From Methylotenera oryzisoli (GTDB taxonomy: Bacteria > Pseudomonadota > Gammaproteobacteria > Burkholderiales > Methylophilaceae), in contig NZ_PQVH01000009.1 in assembly GCF_004661485.1 (NCBI RefSeq), forward strand, positions 59,465 to 123,464: DNA of 64,000 nt, given 5' to 3'. Below the pieces are notes generated by a model. It was not told the DNA's origin. It did no database searches and saw only the letters and a program-made list of their open reading frames with translations. This document shows positions 16,584 to 26,787 of this stretch, piece by piece. The translations under genes were made by a program, and so were the position numbers. How positions within the stretch are numbered: position 1 is the first letter of the stretch; each line of letters begins with the position of its first letter.

Positions 16584-17813
16584 CACCGCAACAAAACTCA
16601 CGGCGGCGGCAATGGAAACATAAGCCCCCACCCAAGTCAGCCCGCCAGTTGTCACCAGCACTTGTGAAATATAAGGCGCCATTGACGCACCTAAAATACC
16701 GCCAAGCTGATAGGCCAAACCCGCGCCGGTATAACGCACCGCCACTGGAAACTGCTCAGGCAGGTATGCCCCCATTGGCGCAAACGTTGCACCCATCAAA
16801 AACAGCGCTAAAGATAAAAATAGAGTTACCTGTACTACGGAGCCGCTTTCGAGCAAAGGGCTTAACGCAAAGCCTGCCAGCACTGCCAGTGCACTGCTAA
16901 ATAACAGCACAGGCTTGCGCCCGCAGGTATCACTCAACTTTGCCGAGATAGGTGTAGCAAGGGTCATCAACAAAATAGCAATGCACAACATGCCTAAAAA
17001 GTCGCTGCGCGTAATGCCCAAATTAGCTGTGCCATAACTCAAGCAAAACACCGTGGCGGTATAAAATAAGTTATAGCACACTACCATTGCCAGTGCGCCT
17101 AGCAGCACCGGACGCAAATATTTGTTTAATAAAGGCTTAATTGGCATCGCATGGGTTTTATTCTGCTGTAACACGGCAGTAAAAGCGGGCGTTTCTGCCA
17201 ATTTAAATCGCACATATAAACCCACCCCCACCAGCAGAGCACTGGCAATAAAAGGTAAGCGCCAGCCCCAAGCCTTAAACTGTGCGTCTGTTAACCATAC
17301 CGACAAAGCAAGATAGCTCAGAGTAGCCATTAAGAAGCCAACCGATGGCCCCAATTGCGGAAACATGCCGAACCAAGCGCGCTTGCCTGCCGGCGCATGT
17401 TCGGTCGCCAGTAATGCCGCACCGCCCCATTCACCACCTAAACCCAAGCCCTGACCAAAACGTAATATACACAATGCAATTGGTGCCCAAATTCCAAGCA
17501 CCTCATACCCAGGCAGCAGCCCAATCAGCAAAGTAGAAACTCCCATCAACAACAAGGAAGCCGCCAGCGTTGCTTTACGCCCGACTTTATCGCCAAAATG
17601 ACCAAACACAATGGCGCCAACCGGTCTGGCAATAAAAGCAATGCCGAAAGTTAGAAATGCATTAAGGGACTGTGTAGCAGGGTCGCTGGTAGGAAAGAAC
17701 ACCTGCCCAATCACTAAAGCCGCCGCCATGGCGTAAATATAAAAATCGTAAAATTCAATCGCAGTACCAATAAAGCTGGCAAAGGCAATGTGCGTGGTTG
17801 ATGGTTTCTGCAT
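16545..17813 (-). CDS. MFS transporter, metabolite:H+ symporter (MHS) family
   Basis: A 12-helix transporter of about 422 residues, related to ShiA, ProP and KgtP. Family hallmarks are [13 protein letters not shown] in helix 1, [18 protein letters not shown] in the loop after helix 2, and [17 protein letters not shown] near helix 5; a second GRKP loop ([12 protein letters not shown]) marks the C-terminal half. The likely substrate is a small organic acid or osmolyte, but it cannot be decided. I start at ATG 17813 ([11 protein letters not shown]); the longer frame would need a TTG start. Its tail overlaps the convergent YkgJ-like gene. Confidence 0.88.
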   Translation of the reverse strand: MQKPSTTHIAFASFIGTAIEFYDFYIYAMAAALVIGQVFFPTSDPATQSLNAFLTFGIAFIARPVGAIVFGHFGDKVGRKATLAASLLLMGVSTLLIGLLPGYEVLGIWAPIALCILRFGQGLGLGGEWGGAALLATEHAPAGKRAWFGMFPQLGPSVGFLMATLSYLALSVWLTDAQFKAWGWRLPFIASALLVGVGLYVRFKLAETPAFTAVLQQNKTHAMPIKPLLNKYLRPVLLGALAMVVCYNLFYTATVFCLSYGTANLGITRSDFLGMLCIAILLMTLATPISAKLSDTCGRKPVLLFSSALAVLAGFALSPLLESGSVVQVTLFLSLALFLMGATFAPMGAYLPEQFPVAVRYTGAGLAYQLGGILGASMAPYISQVLVTTGGLTWVGAYVSIAAAVSFVAVLLLGERRSSDLL

Positions 17814-17918
17814 AATCAGACTCAATAACAAACTATTGCCAATTGTATGCTGAAAATTGTTTTCTCAAAGTCAGATTGCGTATAAAATAGGCAACTTTCG
17901 CGTTCGAGAAATACACTA

Positions 17919-18962
17919 GTGCAAATCGGCAATCACATCTTAAAAAACAACCTAGTTGTCGCACCCATGGCGGGCGTGACGGACAGGCCTTTCCGCCAAC
18001 TTTGCAAGAAGATGGGTGCTGGCTTGGCTGTATCTGAGATGGTGACCTCGAACTCGCTACTGTACGGCAGTGAAAAAACAAAACGTCGTGCCAACCACGA
18101 AGGTGAAGTTAACCCGATTTCTGTACAAATTGCTGGTGCAGATCCGCAAATGATGGCCGAGGCCGCTAAGCACAATGTGGATAATGGCGCGCAAATCATC
18201 GACATCAACATGGGCTGCCCGGCTAAAAAAATCTGTAACGTAATGGCTGGCTCTGCATTACTGAAAGACGAGCCATTAGTCGCACAAATTCTGCGCGCAG
18301 TAGTTGCCGCAGTCGATGTTCCAGTTACCCTGAAAATACGTACAGGCTGGGATAAACAAAACCGCAATGCAATTCAAATTGCCAAAATGGCGGAAGACTT
18401 AGGCGTACAAGCACTGGCCATGCATGGCCGCACCCGCGCATGTGCTTATATGGGTGACGCAGAGTACGACACCATTGCCGCAGTGAAACAAGCAATTAAG
18501 ATTCCGCTCATTGCTAACGGCGACATCACCACGCCAGAAAAAGCAAAGTTTGTATTAGATTACACCGGTGCCGATGCAGTGATGATAGGCCGTGCCGCAC
18601 AAGGCCGCCCATGGATATTCCGCGAAATTGAGCATTACCTCACGACCGGCACGCATATGCTACCGCCTACTGTAGACGAAATCCATGCCGTGATGCTAGA
18701 GCATCTGCATGATTTATATGAGTTTTATGGCGACCTGACTGGCATGCGCATGGCGCGTAAGCACATTTCATGGTACACCAAAGGTTTAGCTGGTTCTGCA
18801 CAGTTCCGCCACAGCATGAACACCTTGCAAACCATTGAATTACAACTACAAGCAATTAACGACTTTTTTGTTGAACTAAAAACAAAAAATGAGCGCTTGG
18901 TTTACATTGATAATGACGCTGATGATACCAATCCAGATGCGTCTTCAGCATTAGCAGCCTAG
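17919..18962 (+). CDS. dusB: tRNA-dihydrouridine synthase B
   Basis: FMN enzyme that reduces uridine in the tRNA D-loop. The 347-residue protein starts with GTG and shows VVAPMAGVTDRPFRQL near residue 15, the DINMGCPAKKICN block with the catalytic Cys near 98, LKIRTGWD near 136, MHGRTR near 163, LIANGDI near 193 and GADAVMIGRAAQGRPW near 215. It precedes fis by 8 bp, the conserved dusB-fis operon of proteobacteria. Confidence 0.96.
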   Translation: MQIGNHILKNNLVVAPMAGVTDRPFRQLCKKMGAGLAVSEMVTSNSLLYGSEKTKRRANHEGEVNPISVQIAGADPQMMAEAAKHNVDNGAQIIDINMGCPAKKICNVMAGSALLKDEPLVAQILRAVVAAVDVPVTLKIRTGWDKQNRNAIQIAKMAEDLGVQALAMHGRTRACAYMGDAEYDTIAAVKQAIKIPLIANGDITTPEKAKFVLDYTGADAVMIGRAAQGRPWIFREIEHYLTTGTHMLPPTVDEIHAVMLEHLHDLYEFYGDLTGMRMARKHISWYTKGLAGSAQFRHSMNTLQTIELQLQAINDFFVELKTKNERLVYIDNDADDTNPDASSALAA

Positions 18963-18970
18963 GAACTTCT

Positions 18971-19207
18971 ATGTCAGAAAATTGTAAGCTCAGCCAAGCA
19001 GTGCAAGAGTCTTTAGATGATTACTTTATGCATCTAGAGGGTGAGCCGCCACATGCCGTTTACGATATGGTATTGGGCTGCGTAGAAAAACCACTGCTTA
19101 GCTACATCATGCATAAAGTGGGTGGCAATCAAAGCAAAGCGGCAGAGATACTAGACATCAATCGCAACACCCTGCGTAAAAAACTTCAGCAGTACAAGAT
19201 CGAATAA
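18971..19207 (+). CDS. fis: Nucleoid-associated DNA-binding protein Fis
   Basis: A 78-residue Fis with the C-terminal helix-turn-helix GGNQSKAAEILDINRNTLRK and the usual terminal LQQYKIE. It is a little shorter at the N terminus than E. coli Fis (98 residues), as in other betaproteobacteria. Fis bends DNA and acts on rRNA promoters and recombination sites. AGGA lies 8 nt before the ATG. Confidence 0.95.
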   Translation: MSENCKLSQAVQESLDDYFMHLEGEPPHAVYDMVLGCVEKPLLSYIMHKVGGNQSKAAEILDINRNTLRKKLQQYKIE

Positions 19208-19381
19208 AACAAACAAGCAAGCAACACGTATTGTTTTATCCAATCTTGCATTCTAGGCAATTCAGTTGGGCAGCAGTTTAACAAGCCAAACTTGATTGTC
19301 AGGAAACAACCGGCGGCAGAAATTTAACGTGTATTAGCAATTAGCGAATACAGCTTATCATTTGTATTATGGAATAATTTT

Positions 19382-20968
19382 ATGGCAACTACTAAACGTG
19401 CGCTCATTAGCGTTTCTGATAAAACCGGCATTATTGATTTTGCAAAAGGCTTGCAAGCTTTAGGCATTGAAATTTTATCGACTGGCGGCACCGCTAAACT
19501 ATTCCGTGACAACGACATTCCTGTCGTTGAAGTAAGTGATTACACTGGCTTCCCTGAAATGTTAGACGGCCGCGTAAAAACGCTGCATCCAAAAGTACAT
19601 GGCGGTATTTTAGGTCGCCGTGATTTGCCAGAACACGTATCAGCCATGCAAGCGCAAGACATCCCTAACATTGACATGGTAGTGGTGAACTTATATCCGT
19701 TTGAAGCGACAGTAGCTAACCCAAACTGCACGCTAGAAGATGCGATTGAAAACATCGATATCGGCGGCCCGGCGATGGTACGCTCAGCGGCAAAAAACTG
19801 GAAAGACGTTGCCGTTGTAACGGATGCTAGCCAATATGCCGATGTACTGCGAGAGCTACAAAGCACAGGCGGCGCAACCAGCCAAGCCACAAAATTTGCA
19901 TTATCAGTAGCCGCGTTCAACCGCATCAGCAACTACGATGGTGCAATCAGCGATTATCTTTCTAGCTTTAATGCTGACGGATCACGCAACCCTTACCCAG
20001 CACAGGTCAATAGCCGCTTTGTGAAACTGCAAGACTTACGCTATGGCGAAAACCCACACCAAAGCGCAGCATTCTACCGCGACACCAACCCAGCACCGGG
20101 CTCTTTGGTAACGGCAGTACAACTACAAGGTAAAGAATTAAGCTACAACAATATTGCCGATGCTGATGCTGCGTGGGAAGCAGTAAAGAGCTTTGATTCA
20201 ACCGCCTGCGTAATTGTTAAGCACGCAAACCCATGTGGCGTAGCGCTAGGTAAAGATGCGTTAGAAGCGTATAGCAAAGCATTCCAAACTGACCCAACCT
20301 CAGCATTTGGCGGCATTATTGCTTTCAACACCACGCTAGATAAAGCGGCGGCTGAAGCAGTAAGCAAGCAATTTGTAGAAGTATTAATCGCCCCTGACTA
20401 CACAGCCGAAGCATTGGCGATATTCAGTGCAAAAGCCAATGTACGCGTACTGAAGATTGCCTTGCCAGAAGGCGGCAATACAGCATGGGAACAAGGCCGT
20501 AATTCACACGACACTAAACGCATTGGTTCTGGCTTACTGATTCAAACTGCGGATAACCACGAAATCAGCGTGAATGATTTAAAAATCGTCAGCAAAAAAC
20601 AACCAACACCAGAGCAATTGCAAGACATGCTATTTGCATGGCGCGTTGCAAAATACGTTAAATCTAACGCAATTGTATTCTGCGGTAACAGCATGACACT
20701 AGGCGTAGGCGCAGGCCAAATGAGCCGTGTGGACAGCACCAAAATTGCGGCGATTAAGGCACAAAATGCTGGCCTCACCTTGAAAAACTCAGTGGTAGCC
20801 TCTGATGCGTTCTTCCCGTTCCGTGATGGCATTGATGTACTGGCAGAAGCTGGTGCGGCCTGCGTAATTCATCCGGGTGGCAGCATGCGCGATGAAGAAG
20901 TGATTGCCGCTGCCGACGAGCATGGTTTGGTGATGGTCGTGACGGGTATTCGCCACTTTAGGCACTAA
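19382..20968 (+). CDS. purH: Bifunctional AICAR formyltransferase / IMP cyclohydrolase
   Basis: Last two steps of de novo IMP synthesis. The 528-residue protein carries the N-terminal IMP cyclohydrolase ([44 protein letters not shown]) and the C-terminal transformylase, with [14 protein letters not shown] near 220, [13 protein letters not shown] near 277, [13 protein letters not shown] near 420 and [11 protein letters not shown] near 478. purD follows after a 91-bp spacer containing a hairpin. Confidence 0.96.
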   Translation: MATTKRALISVSDKTGIIDFAKGLQALGIEILSTGGTAKLFRDNDIPVVEVSDYTGFPEMLDGRVKTLHPKVHGGILGRRDLPEHVSAMQAQDIPNIDMVVVNLYPFEATVANPNCTLEDAIENIDIGGPAMVRSAAKNWKDVAVVTDASQYADVLRELQSTGGATSQATKFALSVAAFNRISNYDGAISDYLSSFNADGSRNPYPAQVNSRFVKLQDLRYGENPHQSAAFYRDTNPAPGSLVTAVQLQGKELSYNNIADADAAWEAVKSFDSTACVIVKHANPCGVALGKDALEAYSKAFQTDPTSAFGGIIAFNTTLDKAAAEAVSKQFVEVLIAPDYTAEALAIFSAKANVRVLKIALPEGGNTAWEQGRNSHDTKRIGSGLLIQTADNHEISVNDLKIVSKKQPTPEQLQDMLFAWRVAKYVKSNAIVFCGNSMTLGVGAGQMSRVDSTKIAAIKAQNAGLTLKNSVVASDAFFPFRDGIDVLAEAGAACVIHPGGSMRDEEVIAAADEHGLVMVVTGIRHFRH

Positions 20969-21003
20969 ACAATTATTAAAATAATAAGTTTGTTCTTCTT
21001 TTT

Positions 21004-21033
21004 GCCACAGCCTGTTTCACAACTGGTTGTGGC
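21004..21033 (+). terminator. Hairpin in the purH-purD spacer
   Basis: GCCACAGCC pairs with GGTTGTGGC (one G-T pair) around a 12-base loop, followed by GAAAGATTTTTAAG. It may be a partial terminator or a regulatory stem in the purD leader. Confidence 0.4.
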
Positions 21034-21059
21034 GAAAGATTTTTAAGGGTTTCAAATAC

Positions 21060-22328
21060 ATGAAAATTTTAGTCATCGGTGGTGGTGGTCGTGAACATGC
21101 CCTCGCCTGGAAAGTTACTCACAACAAAGAGGTAAGCCGTGTTTATGTAGCGCCAGGCAATGCAGGCACCGCATTAAACCCGGACATGGTCAATGTACCA
21201 ATTACTGCAGTTGATGATTTAGTTAAATTCGCGCAAGACGAACAAATTTACCTCACCATTGTTGGCCCAGAAGCCCCCCTCTCTCAAGGCGTTGTTGATG
21301 CATTCCGCGCCGCTGGTTTAAAGATTTTTGGCCCGACCAAAGCCGCTGCACAATTAGAATCCTCTAAAGACTACGCCAAAGCTTTTATGATGCGTCACAG
21401 CATCCCCACAGCAGCCTACGGCACATTTACTGACGCCAAGCTTGCGCATGACTACGTGAAGCAACAAGGTGCCCCTATCGTGATTAAGGCTGATGGACTA
21501 GCCGCGGGCAAGGGTGTGGTCGTTGCCATGAATGAAGACGAAGCCCATGCCGCGATTGACGCCATGCTAGAAGACAACAAGCTAGGCGCCGCAGGTGCAC
21601 GTGTGGTGATTGAAGAGTTCTTAGAAGGCGAAGAAGCCAGCTTTATGGTGATGGTAGATGGTAAGAATATTTTAGCGCTTGCTACCAGCCAAGACCACAA
21701 ACGCCTGCTAGACGCAGACCAAGGACCTAACACTGGCGGTATGGGTGCTTACTCACCCGCACCGGTAGTCACCCCAGCCATCCATGCCAAAGTAATGCGT
21801 GAGATTATCAAGCCTACCGTGGAAGGCATGGCGAAAGACGGCATTCCGTACACAGGTTTCTTATACGCAGGTTTAATGATCAGCCCCAATGGCGATGTGA
21901 AGACTTTAGAGTTTAACTGCCGCATGGGCGACCCAGAAACCCAGCCTATCATGATGCGCTTAAAGAGCGATTTAGTTGGTTTAATGGAGCATGCAGTGAA
22001 CGGCACCTTAGACCGTGCTGAAGCTGAGTGGGACAGACGTGTAGCGCTAGGCGTGGTCATGGCATCTGCTAACTACCCAGAAACACCAAGGTTAGGCGAT
22101 GAAATTACCGGCCTGACCAATCAATTGGCAGATACGCATATATTCCACGCCGGCACTGCACAAAAAGATGGCAAAGTGGTGACTAGCGGCGGTCGCGTAC
22201 TATGTGTGACTGCCCTAGGCGAGACCGTAAAGTATGCACAACAACAAGCCTATCAAGCCATGAAAGAAATTAAGTTTGATGGCGCACAATTCCGCACCGA
22301 TATCGGCTATCGTGCCATCAAGAGTTAG
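21060..22328 (+). CDS. purD: Phosphoribosylamine-glycine ligase (GAR synthetase)
   Basis: ATP-grasp enzyme of purine synthesis, 422 residues. It starts MKILVIGGGGREHALAWK, has VGPEAPLSQGVVDAF near 66, the ATP-grasp segments IVIKADGLAAGKGVVVA near 142 and VVIEEFLEGEEASFM near 183, DHKRLLDADQGPNTGGMGAY near 215 and FNCRMGDPETQP near 286. I chose ATG 21060 by family alignment; the frame extends to a GTG at 21027, which would add 11 unlikely residues. AAGGG stands 12 nt upstream. hemF starts 16 bp after the stop. Confidence 0.96.
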   Translation: MKILVIGGGGREHALAWKVTHNKEVSRVYVAPGNAGTALNPDMVNVPITAVDDLVKFAQDEQIYLTIVGPEAPLSQGVVDAFRAAGLKIFGPTKAAAQLESSKDYAKAFMMRHSIPTAAYGTFTDAKLAHDYVKQQGAPIVIKADGLAAGKGVVVAMNEDEAHAAIDAMLEDNKLGAAGARVVIEEFLEGEEASFMVMVDGKNILALATSQDHKRLLDADQGPNTGGMGAYSPAPVVTPAIHAKVMREIIKPTVEGMAKDGIPYTGFLYAGLMISPNGDVKTLEFNCRMGDPETQPIMMRLKSDLVGLMEHAVNGTLDRAEAEWDRRVALGVVMASANYPETPRLGDEITGLTNQLADTHIFHAGTAQKDGKVVTSGGRVLCVTALGETVKYAQQQAYQAMKEIKFDGAQFRTDIGYRAIKS

Positions 22329-22344
22329 GGTCTAAGCTTACATC

Positions 22345-23259
22345 ATGAACACTCAAGACGTTTTTAGCTACTTACAAAACCTGCAAGCCAAGATTGTAGA
22401 AGCCATTGAATTAGTGGATGGTAAAAACTTTCTGCAAGATAGCTGGCAACGTCCTGAAGGCGGTGGCGGCACCTCTTGCCTGCTTGAAGAAGGCAACGTA
22501 TTTGAGCGTGCTGGTGTAGGTTTTTCTCACGTATTAGGCACCAAACTACCACCGGCCGCCAGTGTGGCACATCCCGAGGCAGCAGGCCGCCCTTGGGAAG
22601 CAATGGGGGTCTCTTTGGTTTTTCACCCACGCAATCCCTATGTGCCTACCGTACATATGAACGTACGCTTTTTTGTAGCCAAAGCACAAAATGCCAGTGA
22701 GCAGGATATCTGGTGGTTTGGCGGCGGGATGGATTTAACTCCTTACTATGGCTTTAGTGAAGACGCTGAGCATTTTCACCGTACCAACAAAACCGTATTA
22801 GATGCGTTTGATACCAGCTATTACCCTAAATTCAAAAAAGAATGTGACGACTACTTCTTCTTAAAACACCGTCAGGAACCTCGTGGTATCGGCGGCATTT
22901 TTTATGATGACTTTAGCGAGCTTGGTTTTGAGCGTAGCTTTGATTTCCATCGCGCAGTAGGCGATGCGTTTTTACAAGCCTACTTGCCGATCGTGCAGCG
23001 CCGTAAAGACACACCTTACGGCGAACGCGAACGTGATTTCCAGGCTTATCGCCGCGGACGCTACGTAGAGTTCAACCTCATTTATGACCGTGGCACAATT
23101 TTCGGCCTGCAATCAAACGGCCGCACTGAATCCATTCTGCTTTCCATGCCGCCGATTGTAAAATGGCGCTATGACTGGAAACCAGAAAGCGGCAGCCCAG
23201 AAGCTAAACTCTACACTGACTTTCTTATTGCGAAAGACTGGCTCTCCCTTAACCAGTAG
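22345..23259 (+). CDS. hemF: Oxygen-dependent coproporphyrinogen III oxidase
   Basis: Aerobic haem-pathway enzyme, 304 residues, converting coproporphyrinogen III to protoporphyrinogen IX. Family blocks are [20 protein letters not shown] near residue 35, [20 protein letters not shown] near 91, [14 protein letters not shown] near 124, [11 protein letters not shown] near 183 and [20 protein letters not shown] near 248. It is closely packed between purD and the aminopeptidase gene. Confidence 0.96.
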   Translation: MNTQDVFSYLQNLQAKIVEAIELVDGKNFLQDSWQRPEGGGGTSCLLEEGNVFERAGVGFSHVLGTKLPPAASVAHPEAAGRPWEAMGVSLVFHPRNPYVPTVHMNVRFFVAKAQNASEQDIWWFGGGMDLTPYYGFSEDAEHFHRTNKTVLDAFDTSYYPKFKKECDDYFFLKHRQEPRGIGGIFYDDFSELGFERSFDFHRAVGDAFLQAYLPIVQRRKDTPYGERERDFQAYRRGRYVEFNLIYDRGTIFGLQSNGRTESILLSMPPIVKWRYDWKPESGSPEAKLYTDFLIAKDWLSLNQ

Positions 23260-23265
23260 GCATTT

Positions 23266-24588
23266 ATGAACATCTCAACCCCAGTCAATATCTCTACTCA
23301 GGCACGCACGCTAGCGAAAGATTTACTTAACTTTATTGACCTTAGCCCTAGCCCTTGGCACGCGGTTGAGCAGATTGAACAGCAGCTCCTAAGTACAGGG
23401 TTTACCAAACTGGACGAAACCCAAGCTTGGCAACTAAGCACTGGTAAGCGCTATTTTGTCGTGCGTGGTGGTGCATCCATCATTGCTTTCACGCTCGGTA
23501 GCAAGCCACTGCCCGATACCGGCTTTCGCATGGTGGGCGCGCATACAGACTCCCCTAGCCTAAGACTCAAACCTAAAGCCGCTTATGAAACTGACGGCCT
23601 ATTGCGTATAGGCGTAGAAGTCTACGGCGGGCCAATTCTAGCAACGTTTACCGACCGTGATTTAAGCATTGCCGGGCGTGTCACCGTACGCACCGAAACT
23701 GGCCACGCCATCAAACTACTCAAGTTTGATGATGCACTGATGCGCCTACCCAACTTGGCGATTCATATGAACCGCGAAGTCAATGAAAAAGGCCTGAAAC
23801 TCAACAAACAAACTGAGCTGCCACTATTGTTTGGTGAAAGTGCCGCAGGCGTTGAAGCTGAACAGCAGTTTTTAGCATACATTGCTGCAGCCCTTAACAT
23901 TGCACCACAAGACATACTGACGTTTGAATTTAATGTGTTTGATACGCAAAAAGGCAGTTTCTGGGGCGCAAGCCAAGAGTTCATCACCAATAGCCAGCTG
24001 GATAACCTTGCCTCCTGCCACGCAGCGGTTACCGCCCTGCTTAATGCTAGCAATCAAGAATCCAGCAACATTTGTGCGCTATTTGATCATGAAGAAGTTG
24101 GCAGTGAAAGCGCTACTGGCGCAAGCGGCAGCTTCTTATCTGATGTGATCAACCGCATCACCGCCAACATAGGCTTGAGCGAAGAAGAGCGCTTACGTGC
24201 TTTGGCACAAAGCTTTTTTGTCAGCGCAGATATGGCACATGCATATCACCCTAATCATGCGGGCGCTTATGAGCCTTGCCACCATGTCATGGTCAACCAA
24301 GGCCCGGTGATTAAAACCAACGCCAATCAGCGCTATGCAACGAATGCAGACACTGCCGCGCGCTTCATCTCGCTATGCGAACGTGCAAAAGTGCCATTTC
24401 AACAGTACTCGCACCGCACTGACCTAGGCTGCGGCAGTACCATTGGGCCGATTCTTGCTTCTGGTTTAGGGGTTGCCAGTGTGGATGTTGGTTCGCCGAT
24501 GTGGGCCATGCACAGCATTAGGGAAAGCGCCGGCGTCCTTGATCACCATTACATGATTGAGGCGCTGAGTACGTTGTTTAATAGCTAG
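23266..24588 (+). CDS. apeB: M18-family aminopeptidase
   Basis: Zinc aminopeptidase of 440 residues. Metal ligands fall in the expected blocks: GAHTDSPSLRLKP with His93, FDHEEVGSESATGA near residue 270, and HRTDLGCGSTIGPI near 385; DMAHAYHPNH near 324 also matches. Acts in cytoplasmic peptide turnover, usually on acidic N-terminal residues. Starts 6 bp after hemF, so the two are probably co-transcribed. Confidence 0.93.
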   Translation: MNISTPVNISTQARTLAKDLLNFIDLSPSPWHAVEQIEQQLLSTGFTKLDETQAWQLSTGKRYFVVRGGASIIAFTLGSKPLPDTGFRMVGAHTDSPSLRLKPKAAYETDGLLRIGVEVYGGPILATFTDRDLSIAGRVTVRTETGHAIKLLKFDDALMRLPNLAIHMNREVNEKGLKLNKQTELPLLFGESAAGVEAEQQFLAYIAAALNIAPQDILTFEFNVFDTQKGSFWGASQEFITNSQLDNLASCHAAVTALLNASNQESSNICALFDHEEVGSESATGASGSFLSDVINRITANIGLSEEERLRALAQSFFVSADMAHAYHPNHAGAYEPCHHVMVNQGPVIKTNANQRYATNADTAARFISLCERAKVPFQQYSHRTDLGCGSTIGPILASGLGVASVDVGSPMWAMHSIRESAGVLDHHYMIEALSTLFNS

Positions 24589-24705
24589 TTAATCGCTAGC
24601 GATGATTGACCATCACTTGTTTAATGTTTAGCATCCATTAACAGTGCGCGACCGATTCATCGTCATCGGTTATGCATAAAGTAATACACTAAAAGGATAC
24701 CCGTT

Positions 24706-26121
24706 ATGCTCAAGCAGCTACTAAGAACTAAAATAATCAGCGCTCACGCAGATAGCGAGCTTAAAAAATGTTTATCAGCATTTGATTTAGCGCTCTTAGG
24801 TATCGGCTGCGCCATCGGCACAGGTATCTTTGTATTAACTGGCATCGCGGCTGCCACGCAGTCTGGTCCCGCCGTTGTACTCTCGTTTATCATTGCCGGC
24901 GTTGCATCAGGGTTTGCCGCACTCGCCTACGCCGAACTAGCTGCCTCAGTTGGCGGATCAGGTAGCGCTTATGGCTATAGCTATGTGGCATTTGGCGAAT
25001 TTATCGCATGGATTATGGGCTGGATTCTACTGCTAGAATACGGCGTTGGTGCCGCGGCCGTTGCCAATGGCTGGGCTGGCTACTTTATCAACACCCTCAC
25101 CAACTTCAATGTGCATCTGCCTGAGGCTATAACCAAGGCACCAGTCATGGGCGGAATTATCAACCTGCCTGCTTTTGCTATTATCTGGATACTCACCATT
25201 CTGTTAATGATAGGCGTAAAAGAAAGCGCTCGCTTTAACAACATTATCGTGATTATCAAGTTATCAACCATTGCCATCTTTATTGCGTTAGCTTCTGCCC
25301 ATCTCAATACCGAGAACTGGCAGCCATTTATGCCGTTCGGTTGGTTTAGCACCTTGGAAGACGGTAGAAACATAGGCGTATTAGCTGGTGCTTCCCTCGT
25401 GTTTTTCGCTTACTTTGGCTTTGATGCAGTGTCTACCGCCGCTGAGGAAGCAAAAAACCCGCAACGCGATTTACCTATCGGCCTACTCAGCTCACTCGTA
25501 TTCTGCACTATCGTGTATATCGTGGTATCAGGCTTACTCACAGGTATCGTACCTTACACAGAACTAAACGTAGCATCTCCAGTTGCCTATGCGTTAACTA
25601 GAATTGGTCATACCTGGTCATCTACTTTAGTAGCGACCGGCGTACTTGCAGGCCTAATTACTGTGCTATTAGTACTACTTTACGGCTTAACACGCATCCT
25701 ATTCTCTATGAGCCGTGACGGACTCATTTCTCCTATATTTTCCAAGGTAAATCCGGATCGCAAAACACCCACTAGAATCATTCTTATGTGCGGTTTTGTC
25801 GTGTCGCTAGTGGCAGGGTTTATTCCACTAGGTCAGCTCGCAGAAACAGTGAACATAGGCACGCTGGCAAGCTTTGTCATGGTATGCGTGGGTGTGGTGG
25901 TACTGCGTATTCGCCAACCTAATTTGCACCGCCCATTCAAAAACCCATGGAACCCACTGATTCCGGTGTTGGGCATCATCTCCTGCGGCGCATTAATGTC
26001 ATTCCTGCCAGCAAGCACTTGGATTAGATTTGGCACCTGGATATTAGTAGGTATCGTGTTTTACTTTGTTTACTCTATGCATCACAGTAAATTGAACTTA
26101 CTGCATAAACATAAAGTGTAG
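24706..26121 (+). CDS. Amino acid permease (APC superfamily, cationic amino acid transporter type)
   Basis: A 471-residue protein with about 12 membrane helices. The first helix carries GIGCAIGTGIFVLTGIAA, the unwound substrate-binding segment of APC transporters, and helix 2 SGFAALAYAELAASV. FFAYFGFDAVSTAAEEAKNP in helix 6 and GLTRILFSMSRDGLISPIF are typical of the CAT/YfnA branch. Substrate not assignable. AAAGGA precedes the start at good spacing. A weak hairpin (ACCGAT / ATCGGT, 24651-24670) lies in its leader and a strong bidirectional terminator follows. Confidence 0.9.
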   Translation: MLKQLLRTKIISAHADSELKKCLSAFDLALLGIGCAIGTGIFVLTGIAAATQSGPAVVLSFIIAGVASGFAALAYAELAASVGGSGSAYGYSYVAFGEFIAWIMGWILLLEYGVGAAAVANGWAGYFINTLTNFNVHLPEAITKAPVMGGIINLPAFAIIWILTILLMIGVKESARFNNIIVIIKLSTIAIFIALASAHLNTENWQPFMPFGWFSTLEDGRNIGVLAGASLVFFAYFGFDAVSTAAEEAKNPQRDLPIGLLSSLVFCTIVYIVVSGLLTGIVPYTELNVASPVAYALTRIGHTWSSTLVATGVLAGLITVLLVLLYGLTRILFSMSRDGLISPIFSKVNPDRKTPTRIILMCGFVVSLVAGFIPLGQLAETVNIGTLASFVMVCVGVVVLRIRQPNLHRPFKNPWNPLIPVLGIISCGALMSFLPASTWIRFGTWILVGIVFYFVYSMHHSKLNLLHKHKV

Positions 26122-26153
26122 CCTTCAACGTAAAATACTTACTCACAGGTAAT

Positions 26154-26186
26154 AAAAAAAGCCAGCTTTTTGAGCTGGCTTTTTTT
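26154..26186. terminator. Bidirectional intrinsic terminator
   Basis: GCCAGCT (26161-26167) and AGCTGGC (26173-26179) form a stem flanked by seven A on the left and seven T on the right, so it can end both the permease and the convergent cytochrome c transcript. Confidence 0.85.
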
Positions 26187-26230
26187 ATGTGACAAGCGAT
26201 TAAATTTTATTCAAAAGCTCGAGCAAGTAA

Positions 26231-26560
26231 TTAGAGTGACAACACCCATTCAACGATTGTTTTGATGTCAGCTTCTTTAACTTGTGCACCCATTGGTGGC
26301 ATTGGCATTGGGCCCCAAACACCGCTACCGCCTTTTTTAACTTTTTCAACTAGCTTTGCTTCTGCAGTTTTGTCACCCTTGTATTTAGCCGCAACATCTT
26401 TGTAAGCTGGGCCTAATACTTTTTTATCTACTGAGTGACATGCTAGACAGCCACTTTTTTGTGCTAAAGCTTCAGCAGCTTTTGCATCTACCGCAGCACC
26501 TGCTTGCGCAGTAAGCAACATAGAACCAGCAGTAGCGATTGTTAATAATAAAGCTTTCAT
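26231..26560 (-). CDS. Class I cytochrome c (c551/c552-like), periplasmic
   Basis: A 109-residue monohaem cytochrome. A signal peptide ends near residue 22 (LLTAQAGAA), the haem site is CLACH at residues 38-42 and the distal Met ligand lies in GPMPMPPM, the pattern of cytochrome c551/c552. The KVLGPAYKDVAAKYKG segment is also typical. It would carry electrons to a terminal oxidase or reductase. Standing alone, its partner cannot be read from the context. Confidence 0.92.
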   Translation of the reverse strand: MKALLLTIATAGSMLLTAQAGAAVDAKAAEALAQKSGCLACHSVDKKVLGPAYKDVAAKYKGDKTAEAKLVEKVKKGGSGVWGPMPMPPMGAQVKEADIKTIVEWVLSL

Positions 26561-26787
26561 GCTATCTCCTTGAATTAACGCTTAATAATAGTAGTTATAA
26601 ATTTTACAACTCGCATATCATACTCATAATTTGACTTATGACAAGTGAGTTAAATCAAATCTATCTCAACCAATTAAAATATATATAATCTTAAGCAATT
26701 AAAATAAATTTGCAGTACCTAGGGTACACTCAACGTACCGACAATCAGGCAGGTTGACAGCGCCGTAAAATAAAAAAACAAAGCGAA